The notes: generated by a model not told the origin, from the letters alone. A DNA stretch of 22,501 nucleotides from Pseudomonadota bacterium (GCA_030641485.1 DAOWHJ010000101.1:1-22501); one strand, 5' to 3'. Shown: positions 7,390 through 15,094, counted from the stretch's first letter. Translations and numbers: made by a program.

Positions 7390-9303
7390 TTAATCTAAAG
7401 GAACCGCACTCAATCCTGCTTTCCAGGTTGTCGCCTTATTGTCATAAAGCAGAAAAGCGGTTACCGGCTGGTCGGTTTTAACAATCAGGGACCCCCCGGT
7501 TACACTCTTTTGAAAAACAGTATAAGCCGAAAAATTCACGCTCCCATTTGCCGGTATTGGGGTAATTGAGAGCGGACCGGTAAGATTCCCATTAACATCA
7601 CGATGCTCAACACTGATCCGGGCACTGCTAGGGTTGGGATTACAGATCATGACAAAAGAGCGCCAATCCTGATCCGCGGCCAGATGGGGAAAGAGAAATG
7701 TCTTATGCAATGAGTCCTGTAAATCAATATCAAACATTGTCGCCGGGGCTGAATCTCCGATCAGAACCAGACCTTTAACCGGCGCGGTTGAGGAGACCTT
7801 AATCCAGCCTTCAGTAAAACTCGGCACATCTGTGAAAGTTCCCTGCCCATAAGCTGCTATAGTTTTGCGTTCATTTCCCAACGGATCACCATTTGCAGCG
7901 TAGTACTCAACTTTGACACTATTGCTTGCATTATTGTAGTTCGCCACGGCCAAACCGGTCCAACGACTACTACTGGTGGAAAAATATGGGACATAGCTGT
8001 AATGAGTATAAACGCTTGAATCTTCCGGCACATAAGCCATCCACTTGGAGATATTTTCCTCCATAGATGAGACCAGACGACAAGCCCCATTGTCCCAGGT
8101 TGCCCCAAAAACATGGATGGCAACTAAACGCCGACCAGTATCTTTGTTGTAGCGCCAGACCGGACTACCACTCTGGCCGCCGGAAGTATCAATCTGGTAC
8201 AACATTAAACGATTATTGATACCTTCGTAACCAATAACACCACCACCAGACACCCACATGTCGTAACTGCTGCTCTCTCCTTGAACTTCCCCAGGGTATC
8301 CCGCAGTATTTATTGTGGTTGGGGTAGCATTATACTCTATTGGCATAAAATTTGAAGATATCCCGGGAAAAGCCCGGCGCATTTTGACCGCTCCATAATC
8401 GTATTCAAAACCGGCTGATTCATCACCATAAGCGGTATTCGTCGCCATGGTTGTGTCAGAGACAGTACCAAAGGGTTCATAAATCTGAGCGCCTTGGTAC
8501 GCCTGATACTGGGCTGGAGTTACGGTGACATTACTTGACCACACCCCAAGATCCTGATCCCAGACATTGTGACCACAGGTCAAGACGCAATAGGGACTGA
8601 TCAAAATCCCCGACCCCCGATAAGTAGCACCGGCAACCTGAAAACCAAGATAGCAAATTCGATTCCAGGGGTAATCTGTAATTGTCGCAAACGAGGTAAC
8701 CCGATCTCGGTCATCGGTGCCATGCACCGATGACCGACTTGACGGTTTTTCATCCTCATCCAAGATAATTGCGGGGCTCGCCACAACCAACTGATTTATA
8801 CTCTCAACTGAGCCCTCAGCCAACGCGACTCCCGGATTAGTTCGCAGGGTTCGAGAAACCGGGTTCCTACCTTTGGGGTGGTTAACCGGGCTCTGCCGTA
8901 CCGTTAAATTAGCTAGCGATCCCGACTCTTGATGTTCCCACAATTTAGAACCATTCAACAAGACCTGAGCTTCTGTCGCGGTCAAAAAACGGGCCTCAGG
9001 TTTAATCATCTCAATAGCCAACCGGAGCTCTCCCGCAGCCGTAAAGAACTCATACTCTTTCCACTTATAAAAAGTATTCTCAATCACCTGACAAACCAGG
9101 TGTTCCGCTGATTCACTGGCGATGCCAATCGGACAATCGACAACCGACATAGGCTCCATAATAACTGACTTTTCAGATAAGTGTTGAGCCAATTCAGGCC
9201 ATTTCACCGCCTCCGAATCTGCCGCCAAAACTACTACCGGCAAAGAGATTATCACAATCAGACTTACGACTATACGAATATAAAATTTAATTTTCAGCAA
9301 CAT
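7390..9303 (-). CDS. Secreted trypsin-like serine protease with two C-terminal repeats
   Basis: This 637-residue protein has a Sec signal peptide (residues 1-27, VVLA then A). Residues 30-200 form a region I do not recognise. A chymotrypsin-fold/V8-like protease domain follows at about 205-425, with catalytic His245 in LTCGHNVWD, Asp302 in YDYGAVKM and Ser378 in GGQSGSPVW; all three triad residues are present. The C-terminus holds two tandem repeats (about 436-523 and 537-627) that share a W-x7-N-x-N start, a central NG-x3-G and a closing PV-x4-L, likely beta-sandwich modules. GGAG lies 6 nt before ATG 9303. It is probably released to the periplasm or outside. The N-terminal region may be a propeptide. 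No transporter partner is adjacent. Confidence 0.85.
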   Translation of the reverse strand: MLLKIKFYIRIVVSLIVIISLPVVVLAADSEAVKWPELAQHLSEKSVIMEPMSVVDCPIGIASESAEHLVCQVIENTFYKWKEYEFFTAAGELRLAIEMIKPEARFLTATEAQVLLNGSKLWEHQESGSLANLTVRQSPVNHPKGRNPVSRTLRTNPGVALAEGSVESINQLVVASPAIILDEDEKPSSRSSVHGTDDRDRVTSFATITDYPWNRICYLGFQVAGATYRGSGILISPYCVLTCGHNVWDQDLGVWSSNVTVTPAQYQAYQGAQIYEPFGTVSDTTMATNTAYGDESAGFEYDYGAVKMRRAFPGISSNFMPIEYNATPTTINTAGYPGEVQGESSSYDMWVSGGGVIGYEGINNRLMLYQIDTSGGQSGSPVWRYNKDTGRRLVAIHVFGATWDNGACRLVSSMEENISKWMAYVPEDSSVYTHYSYVPYFSTSSSRWTGLAVANYNNASNSVKVEYYAANGDPLGNERKTIAAYGQGTFTDVPSFTEGWIKVSSTAPVKGLVLIGDSAPATMFDIDLQDSLHKTFLFPHLAADQDWRSFVMICNPNPSSARISVEHRDVNGNLTGPLSITPIPANGSVNFSAYTVFQKSVTGGSLIVKTDQPVTAFLLYDNKATTWKAGLSAVPLD

Positions 9304-9651
9304 AATTTCTCCATAAAACCATTAACTTTCAAGACACTCACACTCCTAAAAAGCTTCATTTGGACCCAAAATATAGTTTTTTTTCAAACCCATAACCACA
9401 CTGTCCGGTTGAAGCAGAAGACTCCCATTTCGTGATAAATGATGACACTATAATCTAAACTGAACCTACGATTTCGTCTTACCATAAAAACCCTGAACGG
9501 TCAATGTAGCGCCAACTTACTCTCTAAGTAAAAAAACACCTGACCGACAACCTGACAACCCGCCTAGCATTTTTCGCCTTAAAAACATTCCGCTCTCGAA
9601 CAACCTCAAGGGATTACACGAAAGAAATGGTAGTGCATACGAGAATAAATA

Positions 9652-9720
9652 AGGGGCATCTTTTTAGTATACTACCCAATAAATATCGTATAAGCCCGTA
9701 TTTTCACAAGGTTAGATTCT
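9652..9720 (+). promoter_or_regulatory. Conserved upstream block, candidate activator-binding region (copy 1)
   Basis: This about 68-nt stretch is clearly related to 15974-16040: AGGGGCAT, then a T tract, TATACT, ATATCG-ATAA, and GGTTAG in the same order. It begins 224 bp before the -24 GG of the sigma54 element, against 222 bp in the second copy. Conserved sequence and spacing suggest binding sites for the NtrC-family regulator encoded in this locus; the protein-DNA pairing is inferred. Confidence 0.55.
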
Positions 9721-9874
9721 TTTCCGCTTCCATACAACTCATACTCATTGCATAAAAAGTATAAAATAATTATACATTAAGGCTAAACAATGCAACCCAC
9801 ACACACTGCCATATAAATATAAATAATATGTAAATACAATAAGTTATCTATATTTGTGCGTTTTATCACTTGCA

Positions 9875-9890
9875 TGGAACACCCTATGCA
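9875..9890 (+). promoter_or_regulatory. Sigma54 (-24/-12) promoter upstream of A1
   Basis: TGGAAC, then ACCCTA, then TGCA places GG at 9876-9877 and GC at 9888-9889, the exact 12-nt GG-to-GC spacing of sigma54 promoters. The downstream segment TGTAGATTGTATAAAG (9894-9909) is identical to the one after the second sigma54 element. Transcription would start near 9900, about 60 nt before A1. Confidence 0.7.
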
Positions 9891-9961
9891 TACTGTAGAT
9901 TGTATAAAGTATAAAGCAATAGTCATTGAAATTCATTAAAAGATACGCGGAGGTGAAAAAA

Positions 9962-10210
9962 ATGGAGACTGCGTTTCGTATTTTCACACGGGTTACCATC
10001 CTACAAGCAAGTTCAGCATTTGCCGAGAGCGGTACCGGGGGGGCTGGAGTCGGCCTCATCGGATGGCTGTTTATCGGCTTTGTCGCTCTTATTGTTGCCT
10101 TCCAATTTATCCCCGCCACGATGATGTTCGGATCCATGATGGCGGCCATTTTCGGAAAAACTAAGAGTCGTGAAGTAATTACTGGTAATGCAAAGTCAAA
10201 CAACGCCTAG
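9962..10210 (+). CDS. Small exported/membrane protein A1, unknown function
   Basis: This 82-residue protein has a signal-peptide-like N-terminus ending ASSAFAES (about residue 21), a Gly-rich patch (GTGGAG), and one transmembrane segment (about 32-64) containing GLIGWLFIGFVALI and the motif QFIPATMM. ATG 9962 follows a strong GCGGAGGTG. It is a paralogue of A2 (16295), sharing the GLIGWLFIGF segment and the same promoter layout. The core also matches the B proteins (F-I/V-G-x2-AL... Q-x-VPALML). I do not know a described family. It is the first gene of the sigma54 unit, so it is likely made in quantity with the redox complex. A small structural subunit or assembly peptide is possible; this is inference. 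Confidence 0.75.
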   Translation: METAFRIFTRVTILQASSAFAESGTGGAGVGLIGWLFIGFVALIVAFQFIPATMMFGSMMAAIFGKTKSREVITGNAKSNNA

Positions 10211-10235
10211 GGAAATAGGTTACCGTGGTATTTCC
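10211..10235 (+). other. Intergenic stem-loop after A1
   Basis: GGAAATA (10211-10217) pairs perfectly with TATTTCC (10229-10235) across an 11-nt loop, starting directly after the A1 stop. No T tract follows. It could stabilise the A1 mRNA segment or reduce read-through into the receiver gene. A different hairpin occupies the A2-B2 gap. Confidence 0.45.
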
Positions 10236-10254
10236 TGAAAAAAGGGGATGAATC

Positions 10255-10659
10255 ATGCAGTTACTTCTTATAGCTGACAAAGATGAGGAGACTCGCAAAC
10301 GGATCGCCGGTTTTTTCAGGGGGGGCGAGTACAGTGTAATTGAGGCTGATTCCGTAGATGTTGTTCTTAGAGATGTCCTTAAAAGAGAAGCCAAGGTCAT
10401 ATTGTTGGGAAGTGAATTCGACGGCTTATCAGCAATGAAAATAATCCCTCTACTAAAGAGGTGTAACCAAGACTTAACCATTATCCTCATATCAAATGAG
10501 GAGTCCCCTGCCCTTATCCGCAGATTGCGCCGAGAGGGGATCTTCTACCATGCCTTAAAACCAGTAAATGGTGATGATCGGGAGGAGATCAGACAGGTGG
10601 TTCAATGTGCCTTTCATAATTCAACGGACAGAAGGCTGTCCCAAAAAAATCCAGCTTAA
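10255..10659 (+). CDS. Degenerate response-regulator receiver-like protein
   Basis: The 134-residue protein has the overall receiver pattern: an N-terminal LLLIADKDEETR like the acidic pocket, a beta-3 strand KVILLGSEFDGLSAMKI, beta-4 TIILISNEES with a Ser at the switch position, and the conserved Lys in HALKPVN. The usual phosphoacceptor Asp at the end of beta-3 is missing; the strand reads LLG and the loop is shortened. There is no output domain. It may therefore act as a phosphorylation-independent adaptor. It lies between A1 and B1 behind GGGGAT. A short single-domain receiver that uses Asp at another position cannot be excluded. Confidence 0.65.
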   Translation: MQLLLIADKDEETRKRIAGFFRGGEYSVIEADSVDVVLRDVLKREAKVILLGSEFDGLSAMKIIPLLKRCNQDLTIILISNEESPALIRRLRREGIFYHALKPVNGDDREEIRQVVQCAFHNSTDRRLSQKNPA

Positions 10660-10692
10660 TAATTCAAACGAAAAGGAAAAGGAGAATTAATC

Positions 10693-10938
10693 ATGAAAAC
10701 GGCTATATCGACACTCTATTTGGTCCTCGCAGTTATCAGTCCGGCTTTTGCTGAGGAAGCTACGATGGTTTACAAAAGCGGAGTTCTTGTCAGTGTTTTT
10801 GTTGGTATCTGTGCCCTGATAGTTGTCGCCCAGCTGGTTCCAGCCCTTATGCTAGTCATGGGGTTCATCAAGGCGTCGGTGGTGTCGATGTATAGAAAAG
10901 AGATCCCAGCGACTGAATCCACACCGAATGGAAATTAA
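10693..10938 (+). CDS. Small exported/membrane protein B1, unknown function
   Basis: The 81-residue protein has a signal peptide (cleavage near SPAFA|EE, residue 20), a short VYKSG segment, one transmembrane helix (about 31-60) with VSVFVGICALIVVAQLVPAL, and a polar tail rich in Pro, Thr and Glu. The RBS AAAGGAG lies 9 nt before ATG. It is about three-quarters identical to B2 (16620) and also resembles A1/A2 in the Q-x-VPALML core, so A and B probably share an ancestor. It is followed 21 nt later by a 62-residue membrane protein. I know no described function; co-transcription with the cytochrome/FeS/NrfD genes suggests a role in that complex or in its membrane environment. Confidence 0.75.
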   Translation: MKTAISTLYLVLAVISPAFAEEATMVYKSGVLVSVFVGICALIVVAQLVPALMLVMGFIKASVVSMYRKEIPATESTPNGN

Positions 10939-10959
10939 CTGAAAAAAAGGAGAACTTCA

Positions 10960-11148
10960 ATGGGCAACCAAATAACTAATTTTTTCAGCAGCATCGGTGA
11001 ACCAGTAGCGATCGGCACCCTGGTGGAGTACTACGATTATATCAAGGCCGTCGAATATCTTATCTGCGTCGGTTTCTTAATAGCGTTTCCAATTTTTTAC
11101 AAGAAAGTTATCATGTACGATAAAGATGCCGAGAGCGGCAATGAGTAG
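10960..11148 (+). CDS. 62-residue membrane protein, unknown
   Basis: It starts at ATG 10960 behind AAAGGAG. Residues about 28-48 (KAVEYLICVGFLIAFPIFYK) form one transmembrane helix; the C-terminus is charged (YDKDAESGNE). There is no signal-peptide cleavage site, no cysteine motif and no heme site. It has no paralogue elsewhere in the window, unlike A and B. The gene is followed 31 nt later by the cytochrome gene, so it may be a small accessory subunit of the redox complex, like the tiny single-helix subunits of other respiratory enzymes. This role is inferred from position only. Confidence 0.65.
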   Translation: MGNQITNFFSSIGEPVAIGTLVEYYDYIKAVEYLICVGFLIAFPIFYKKVIMYDKDAESGNE

Positions 11149-11179
11149 AGTGTCTGAACCTTCGAGGAGGAACGAACGA

Positions 11180-11707
11180 ATGAAAAGTAGAAAGATTTGG
11201 GCCCTTAAAGGAATAATCGTAGCGCTGTTTTTGCTTGCAGCACCGTCTTTTGGTGCTGCTGGTGAGCCCCCAGCGACCGTGAGAATAGACTCCCTGTCCC
11301 ACCTTTACGATGGAATTGATTTTGACCACGAAATGCATGTCGGCGTTGAGGAAGACTGTTCCGTCTGCCACCATCACGTGTTTGGAGATGGCGTTGCGAA
11401 CAAACAATGCGCCAGATGCCATTCCGATAGTAAAGGAACATCCTCTGTGGCCTGCAGGGACTGCCACGTCGAAGAGCCGTTCACTTTAGAGCATATGATG
11501 AAGATTGAGGCTGATCCGAATCGCTACCATATCGATATAACCGGACTCAAGGGTGCCTATCACCTGAGGTGTCTCAACTGCCATATTGAAATGGATGCAC
11601 CTTCAGAGTGTGCTGACTGTCATGAAAGAACTGACATCGGTGATCGTTTTTACCGTTCCGGCAAGTATGCGCCCACAGGTGGTGAAAGTGGAGGCCATCA
11701 TGAATAG
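11180..11707 (+). CDS. Periplasmic pentaheme c-type cytochrome
   Basis: The 175-residue protein begins at ATG 11180 behind CGAGGAGGAA. A Sec signal peptide (1-25, PSFGA) is followed by five CxxCH heme sites: CSVCH (60-64), CARCH (77-81), CRDCH (92-96), CLNCH (131-135) and CADCH (144-148). Histidines that could be distal ligands are at 41, 50, 53 and 65-66. The arrangement is like class III (c3/c7) cytochromes. It precedes the FeS and NrfD-type subunits, so it is likely the periplasmic electron entry or exit subunit of a quinone-linked complex such as Geobacter Cbc4 or the Desulfovibrio Nhc/Ohc complexes. The His-rich tail (GGHHE) is notable. Confidence 0.9.
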   Translation: MKSRKIWALKGIIVALFLLAAPSFGAAGEPPATVRIDSLSHLYDGIDFDHEMHVGVEEDCSVCHHHVFGDGVANKQCARCHSDSKGTSSVACRDCHVEEPFTLEHMMKIEADPNRYHIDITGLKGAYHLRCLNCHIEMDAPSECADCHERTDIGDRFYRSGKYAPTGGESGGHHE

Positions 11708-11758
11708 ATTTTTCAAACAAGATATAATTTTTCAACCAGGAAAGGGGGATAGATCATT

Positions 11759-12709
11759 ATGAGTGGTATAAGCCGGAGAAAATTTCTCAAATCGACCGTC
11801 GTCGCTGGCGGCAGCGCCGCTGCGGCGATGTCCTCCACTAAAAGCGCTTTTGCTATGAAGGAGTTCGAAGGTTACCCGGACAGCATGGGAGTATTGGTGG
11901 ATCTTACCCGCTGCATTGGCTGTCGGACCTGCGAAGCAGCTTGCAATAAGGAACATAATCTTCCTGAGCCCGCAGTTCCCTTTGACAACTTCTCGGTTTT
12001 CGACCAGGTATTTCACGGAGGTAAACAGAAACGCAGACCGACTGAAAAAGCCTACACGGTTGTCAACCGCTATGAAACAAAAGCTCAGGGCGCACCGGTC
12101 TACCGGAAAATTCAGTGCAACCATTGCAGCGAGCCTGCCTGCCTGACCTCATGCTTTGTTAATGCCTACAAAAAGACCAAAGAGGGTGCCGTCATTTACA
12201 ACGCGGATGTCTGCGTTGGCTGCAGAATGTGTATGGTTGCCTGCCCCTTCGGAGTTCCGGCCTACTCCTATGATAGTGCTTTACATCCTGAAATCATAAA
12301 ATGTAACTTCTGCTACGATAAGCGTTTAAAAAATGGCCAGCCACCCGCCTGTGTTGAGGCGTGTCCCCAGGATGCCCTTACTTTCGGGCACCGCAAGACC
12401 CTAGTAAAAATCGCCCATGAACGGATTCGCTCTAACCACAAAAAGTATGTCGATTATGTCTACGGAGAAAAAGAGGTCGGCGGTACCTCCTGGATGTATC
12501 TCTCCAGCGTCCCCTTCGATCAAGTTGGCTTCAACACTACCCTGCAAAAACATCCGATCCTGGACAACACCAAGAGTTTCCTGGGCATCGTACCGATGGT
12601 CTTGGGCATCTGGCCGGCTATGTTTCTGGGATTTCACCTCTTGGCAAAAGGCGGCAAGGGAGAGAAAGAAGATAAGTCTAAAAACAAAGTGGAGGTTCAC
12701 GGAGAATGA
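11759..12709 (+). CDS. Tat-exported 4x[4Fe-4S] ferredoxin-like subunit (HybA/DsrO-like)
   Basis: This 316-residue protein has a twin-arginine signal (SRRKFLKS, cleavage near AFA, residue 32). Sixteen cysteines form four cluster-binding groups: 52/55/58/62, 120/123/128/132, 152/155/158/162 and 182/185/198/202, as in HybA, NrfC and DsrO. A C-terminal transmembrane helix (about 274-296, with GIWPAMFLGFHLLA) anchors it, as in HybA. It would carry electrons on the periplasmic side between the pentaheme cytochrome and the NrfD-type quinone module. The RBS AAAGGGGGAT precedes ATG 11759. Its stop overlaps the next start by ATGA, indicating translational coupling. No catalytic molybdopterin subunit is adjacent. 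Confidence 0.92.
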   Translation: MSGISRRKFLKSTVVAGGSAAAAMSSTKSAFAMKEFEGYPDSMGVLVDLTRCIGCRTCEAACNKEHNLPEPAVPFDNFSVFDQVFHGGKQKRRPTEKAYTVVNRYETKAQGAPVYRKIQCNHCSEPACLTSCFVNAYKKTKEGAVIYNADVCVGCRMCMVACPFGVPAYSYDSALHPEIIKCNFCYDKRLKNGQPPACVEACPQDALTFGHRKTLVKIAHERIRSNHKKYVDYVYGEKEVGGTSWMYLSSVPFDQVGFNTTLQKHPILDNTKSFLGIVPMVLGIWPAMFLGFHLLAKGGKGEKEDKSKNKVEVHGE

Positions 12710-14055
12710 AAAATTTTATAAAAGCAGGCTTTAAGCCGGTTGACTCTCTAAACGATCCCGATGATGGTCACCGGTGGAGTATAATGCAGAAGCTCTTGCT
12801 GGGATTAACTCCGCAAGAGTATTTCAAACAACTAAGGCGTAACCCTTTCAACTGGCTCCTGTTTATAATTTTTGCCGTGGGCCTACCGGTTATCGTCTAC
12901 AGGTATTATATGGGACTGGGCTCGGTTATGCACGGTAGTCACGATTATCCATGGGGCCTTTTCTTGGGCTTCGGACTTTTCTGCATGGTACCACTTTCGG
13001 CCTCTGGATTCCTGCTCGGGACAACGGTGGAACTGTTTGGTCATAAGAAATTCAAACCGATCCTCAATTTAGCTCTGCTCAACGGCTTACTTGGATACCT
13101 GTTTGCGGTTATTTACCTTCTCGTCGATCTTGGCGTCCCTTGGCGGCTCTACTATCCCATGGTTATCTCCTGGGGTACGGCGGCGGTTCTCTTTTTGGTC
13201 GGCTGGCATGTTGCGACCTACCTGACCGTGCAGGTATTGGAAGTTTCCGAAACTTTCTTTGAGTGGATAAACTGGCCTACAGCAAAAAAATATATACATA
13301 GTGGCACCATCGGCTTGACCGTAGCTGGGATCATCCTTTCGACTCTCCACCAGGGAGCTTTAGGAACCCTGCTTACCTATGCACCGGGAAAGGTTCACCC
13401 ACTCTGGTACTCGTCAGAATTCATGTGGATATTCTACCTCTGTTCTTCAGTTTTTGCCGGCCTTTGTATGGTTATTGCGGTAAGCACTGTTGTCAAAAAA
13501 ACCATGGCCTGGCGCTGCAACAGTGATTTTCTCGACAATCTCGACGCCATTACCATCGGTCTGGCCAAAGGCGCGAGCATGGCCCTGGTAACCTATTTTG
13601 CGATCAAGCTTATCGGAATGACCCATGACAACCTATGGGTCTATCTCACAACCGGCTGGGGTACCTGGTATCTGCTGGAGATCGGCTTGGGAGTCGTACT
13701 TCCCATTATCCTCTTCTCCATCGCCATTAGAAAAAAAAGTGTTGGCCTGATCCGTTTTACAGCTTTTCTCACTATTGCTGGATTGCTGATGAACCGGCTT
13801 AATACGGCCCTGATCAGTTTCAATTGGAACCTCTACCAAGAAATTCCCCATCCTCTGGAAACGATCATAAGCGTTACCATCTTTGCCCTTTTTATTGTGG
13901 TCTACCGCTTTCTGCTCTATCGACTTCCAATTCTCTATTCATGGAAGGCCGTACCAGCAAAGGCACTTGCATCTGTACCCGTGCTCGACCAGGCTGCCCC
14001 AATCTCAACCCAACCCCAACCCGAACACCAGTTTGCAAAAGGAATGTCGTCATAA
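12706..14055 (+). CDS. NrfD/HybB-type integral membrane quinone-interacting subunit
   Basis: The 449-residue protein has about ten transmembrane segments and family phrases such as ILSTLHQGALGTLL, found in HybB/DsrP-like members of the NrfD (PF03916) family. The N-terminal 45 residues are cytoplasmic and polar, and the C-terminal 35 are Pro/Gln-rich. It overlaps the FeS gene by ATGA. In known complexes this subunit exchanges electrons with menaquinone and may conserve energy. With the cytochrome and FeS subunits it gives the minimal cyt c-FeS-NrfD set, as in Cbc4 of Geobacter. The direction of electron flow and the periplasmic partner cannot be told from sequence. Confidence 0.92.
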   Translation: MKNFIKAGFKPVDSLNDPDDGHRWSIMQKLLLGLTPQEYFKQLRRNPFNWLLFIIFAVGLPVIVYRYYMGLGSVMHGSHDYPWGLFLGFGLFCMVPLSASGFLLGTTVELFGHKKFKPILNLALLNGLLGYLFAVIYLLVDLGVPWRLYYPMVISWGTAAVLFLVGWHVATYLTVQVLEVSETFFEWINWPTAKKYIHSGTIGLTVAGIILSTLHQGALGTLLTYAPGKVHPLWYSSEFMWIFYLCSSVFAGLCMVIAVSTVVKKTMAWRCNSDFLDNLDAITIGLAKGASMALVTYFAIKLIGMTHDNLWVYLTTGWGTWYLLEIGLGVVLPIILFSIAIRKKSVGLIRFTAFLTIAGLLMNRLNTALISFNWNLYQEIPHPLETIISVTIFALFIVVYRFLLYRLPILYSWKAVPAKALASVPVLDQAAPISTQPQPEHQFAKGMSS

Positions 14056-14121
14056 AAAACATTTTTGACCCACTAACGCAAACCCATATAATTTAGTGAA
14101 ACAAATCTATTTAATCTTTTT

Positions 14122-14178
14122 TGACCACGAAATACGCGAAAGATTATGTTCGGCTTTTTTTCGTGTATTTCGTGGTCA
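14122..14178. repeat. 20-bp-arm palindromic repeat (CCACGAAATAC type)
   Basis: Arms 14122-14141 and 14159-14178 (starting TGACCACGAAATAC, ending ATTTCGTGGTCA) pair over 20 bp with a single G-T position, around a 17-nt loop. CCACGAAATACACGAAA-type hairpins are, from memory, frequent dispersed repeats in environmental Proteobacteria. It lies in the 182-bp gap between the NrfD and sensor genes and could limit read-through. Confidence 0.7.
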
Positions 14179-14237
14179 GATACTTTTGTTACTACAAAAA
14201 AGATTGGTTACCGGAAAACCGGAAAGGAGAATCGGAT

Positions 14238-15086
14238 ATGTTTAACAACTTTGCTTCCAAGGCGATCGTCCCGGTAGCGCTTTCCCTGACCGGTTTTGTC
14301 ATCATCTGCAGCATCTTTCTCTACTCCTCTATAAAAGGGGATTATATGAAAGACGCAGTCCGGCAGGAGACCAGTCTTGCTAACACCGTCGTCGGTTCAA
14401 CCCGCTACAGCATGATGACGGATGACCGGGAAAGCCTTTACCAAATCATTGACAGCATTGGATCCCAAAAGGGAATCGAACATCTTCGCATATTCAACAA
14501 AGAGGGGGTCATCATGTTCTCCTCAAATGCTGGAGAGCTAAATCAGGTTGTCGACAAAACCACAGTCGGATGTGTTGAATGCCACAGCGGTTCCGAACCT
14601 GCGGTACATCTGGGCTCCATGGAACTGGCAAGACGTTTTGTCAATGCCAAGAATCACAATGTCTTGGCGATTACCGTCCCAATATACAACGATGCCCACT
14701 GATCCGCAGGCGACTGTCACTTTCACCCCGCCAAACAGAAAATTCTCGGGACCCTAGACATCGGTCTATCAACTGATTCTATGGACAGTAGTCTGCTGGC
14801 ACTACGTTGGAAAATGGTTGCCTTCTGTTTAATGATTCTCATATTATCCGTAGGCGGGGTCAGTGCCCTCCTCAGACAAAATCTACTGGTGCCCATCGAC
14901 CAGTTACTGGACTACGTGAAAAAGGTTTCCGGGGGAGACTTGGACAATAATTTCCCCAAAGGAGTCCGGGAGGTTGAGATCCTGGGACAAACCTTTCTCG
15001 ATATGGCCGATGAAAAACATCTTGCCAAAACGGCATTGAAAAAAATCAAGAAAGCTGGTAAGACCACCGAAGGAGAAGATGAATAA
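14238..15086 (+). CDS. Heme-sensor/HAMP membrane protein with in-frame TGA (candidate selenoprotein)
   Basis: Reading through TGA 14700-14702 gives a 282-residue protein; without read-through, translation ends at 154 residues. ATG 14238 follows AAAGGAG. Order: transmembrane helix (10-31), periplasmic sensor (35-185), second helix (about 194-215), HAMP (about 216-265), then a short basic tail with no kinase or chemotaxis domain. The sensor parallels that of the histidine kinase at 16974-18533: KGIEHLRIFNKEGV against KGIERIRILNQEGM, CVECH (112-116) against CMVCH, PIYNDAH-TGA-SAGDCHFH against PIYNEKTCWTGACHAH. TGA is residue 155, exactly the first Cys of CX4CH, so Sec, or a Cys codon mutated by one base, explains it. 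The part after TGA has no ribosome-binding site of its own. No clear SECIS: only GGCG/CGCC (14709-14712/14729-14732) with a 16-nt loop. A decayed gene is the alternative. Confidence 0.7.
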
Positions 15087-15094
15087 TTTGTTTT

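Larger units (their letters stand above)
9304..9961. other. 658-bp intergenic region with the first sigma54 control region
   Basis: Between the divergent protease and A1 genes there is no credible ORF. The left half (9304-9640) should hold the protease promoter, but I cannot assign one. The right half carries a block conserved with the A2 upstream region (9652-9720), an AT-rich stretch, the sigma54 element (9875-9890) and a 16-nt identical segment downstream of it (9894-9909). Confidence 0.6.

Noticed and set aside
9181..9435. Plus-strand 84-residue ORF at the protease start
   Set aside because: It overlaps the protease signal-peptide region antisense, has no ribosome-binding site and shows no recognisable protein features.
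14121..14237. Upstream start (TTG 14121) for the sensor gene
   Set aside because: The extension begins inside the palindromic repeat; ATG 14238 has AAAGGAG at good spacing and begins directly with a transmembrane helix.
14700..14745. Canonical bacterial SECIS after the TGA
   Set aside because: Only a 4-bp GGCG/CGCC stem with a 16-nt loop was found. It lacks the usual compact loop with an early G, so I do not list it as a feature.
14781..15086. Separate small HAMP-protein gene starting at ATG 14781
   Set aside because: It has no ribosome-binding site, and the coding sequence between the TGA and this ATG continues the sensor in the same frame, so it is the C-terminal part of the 14238 gene.
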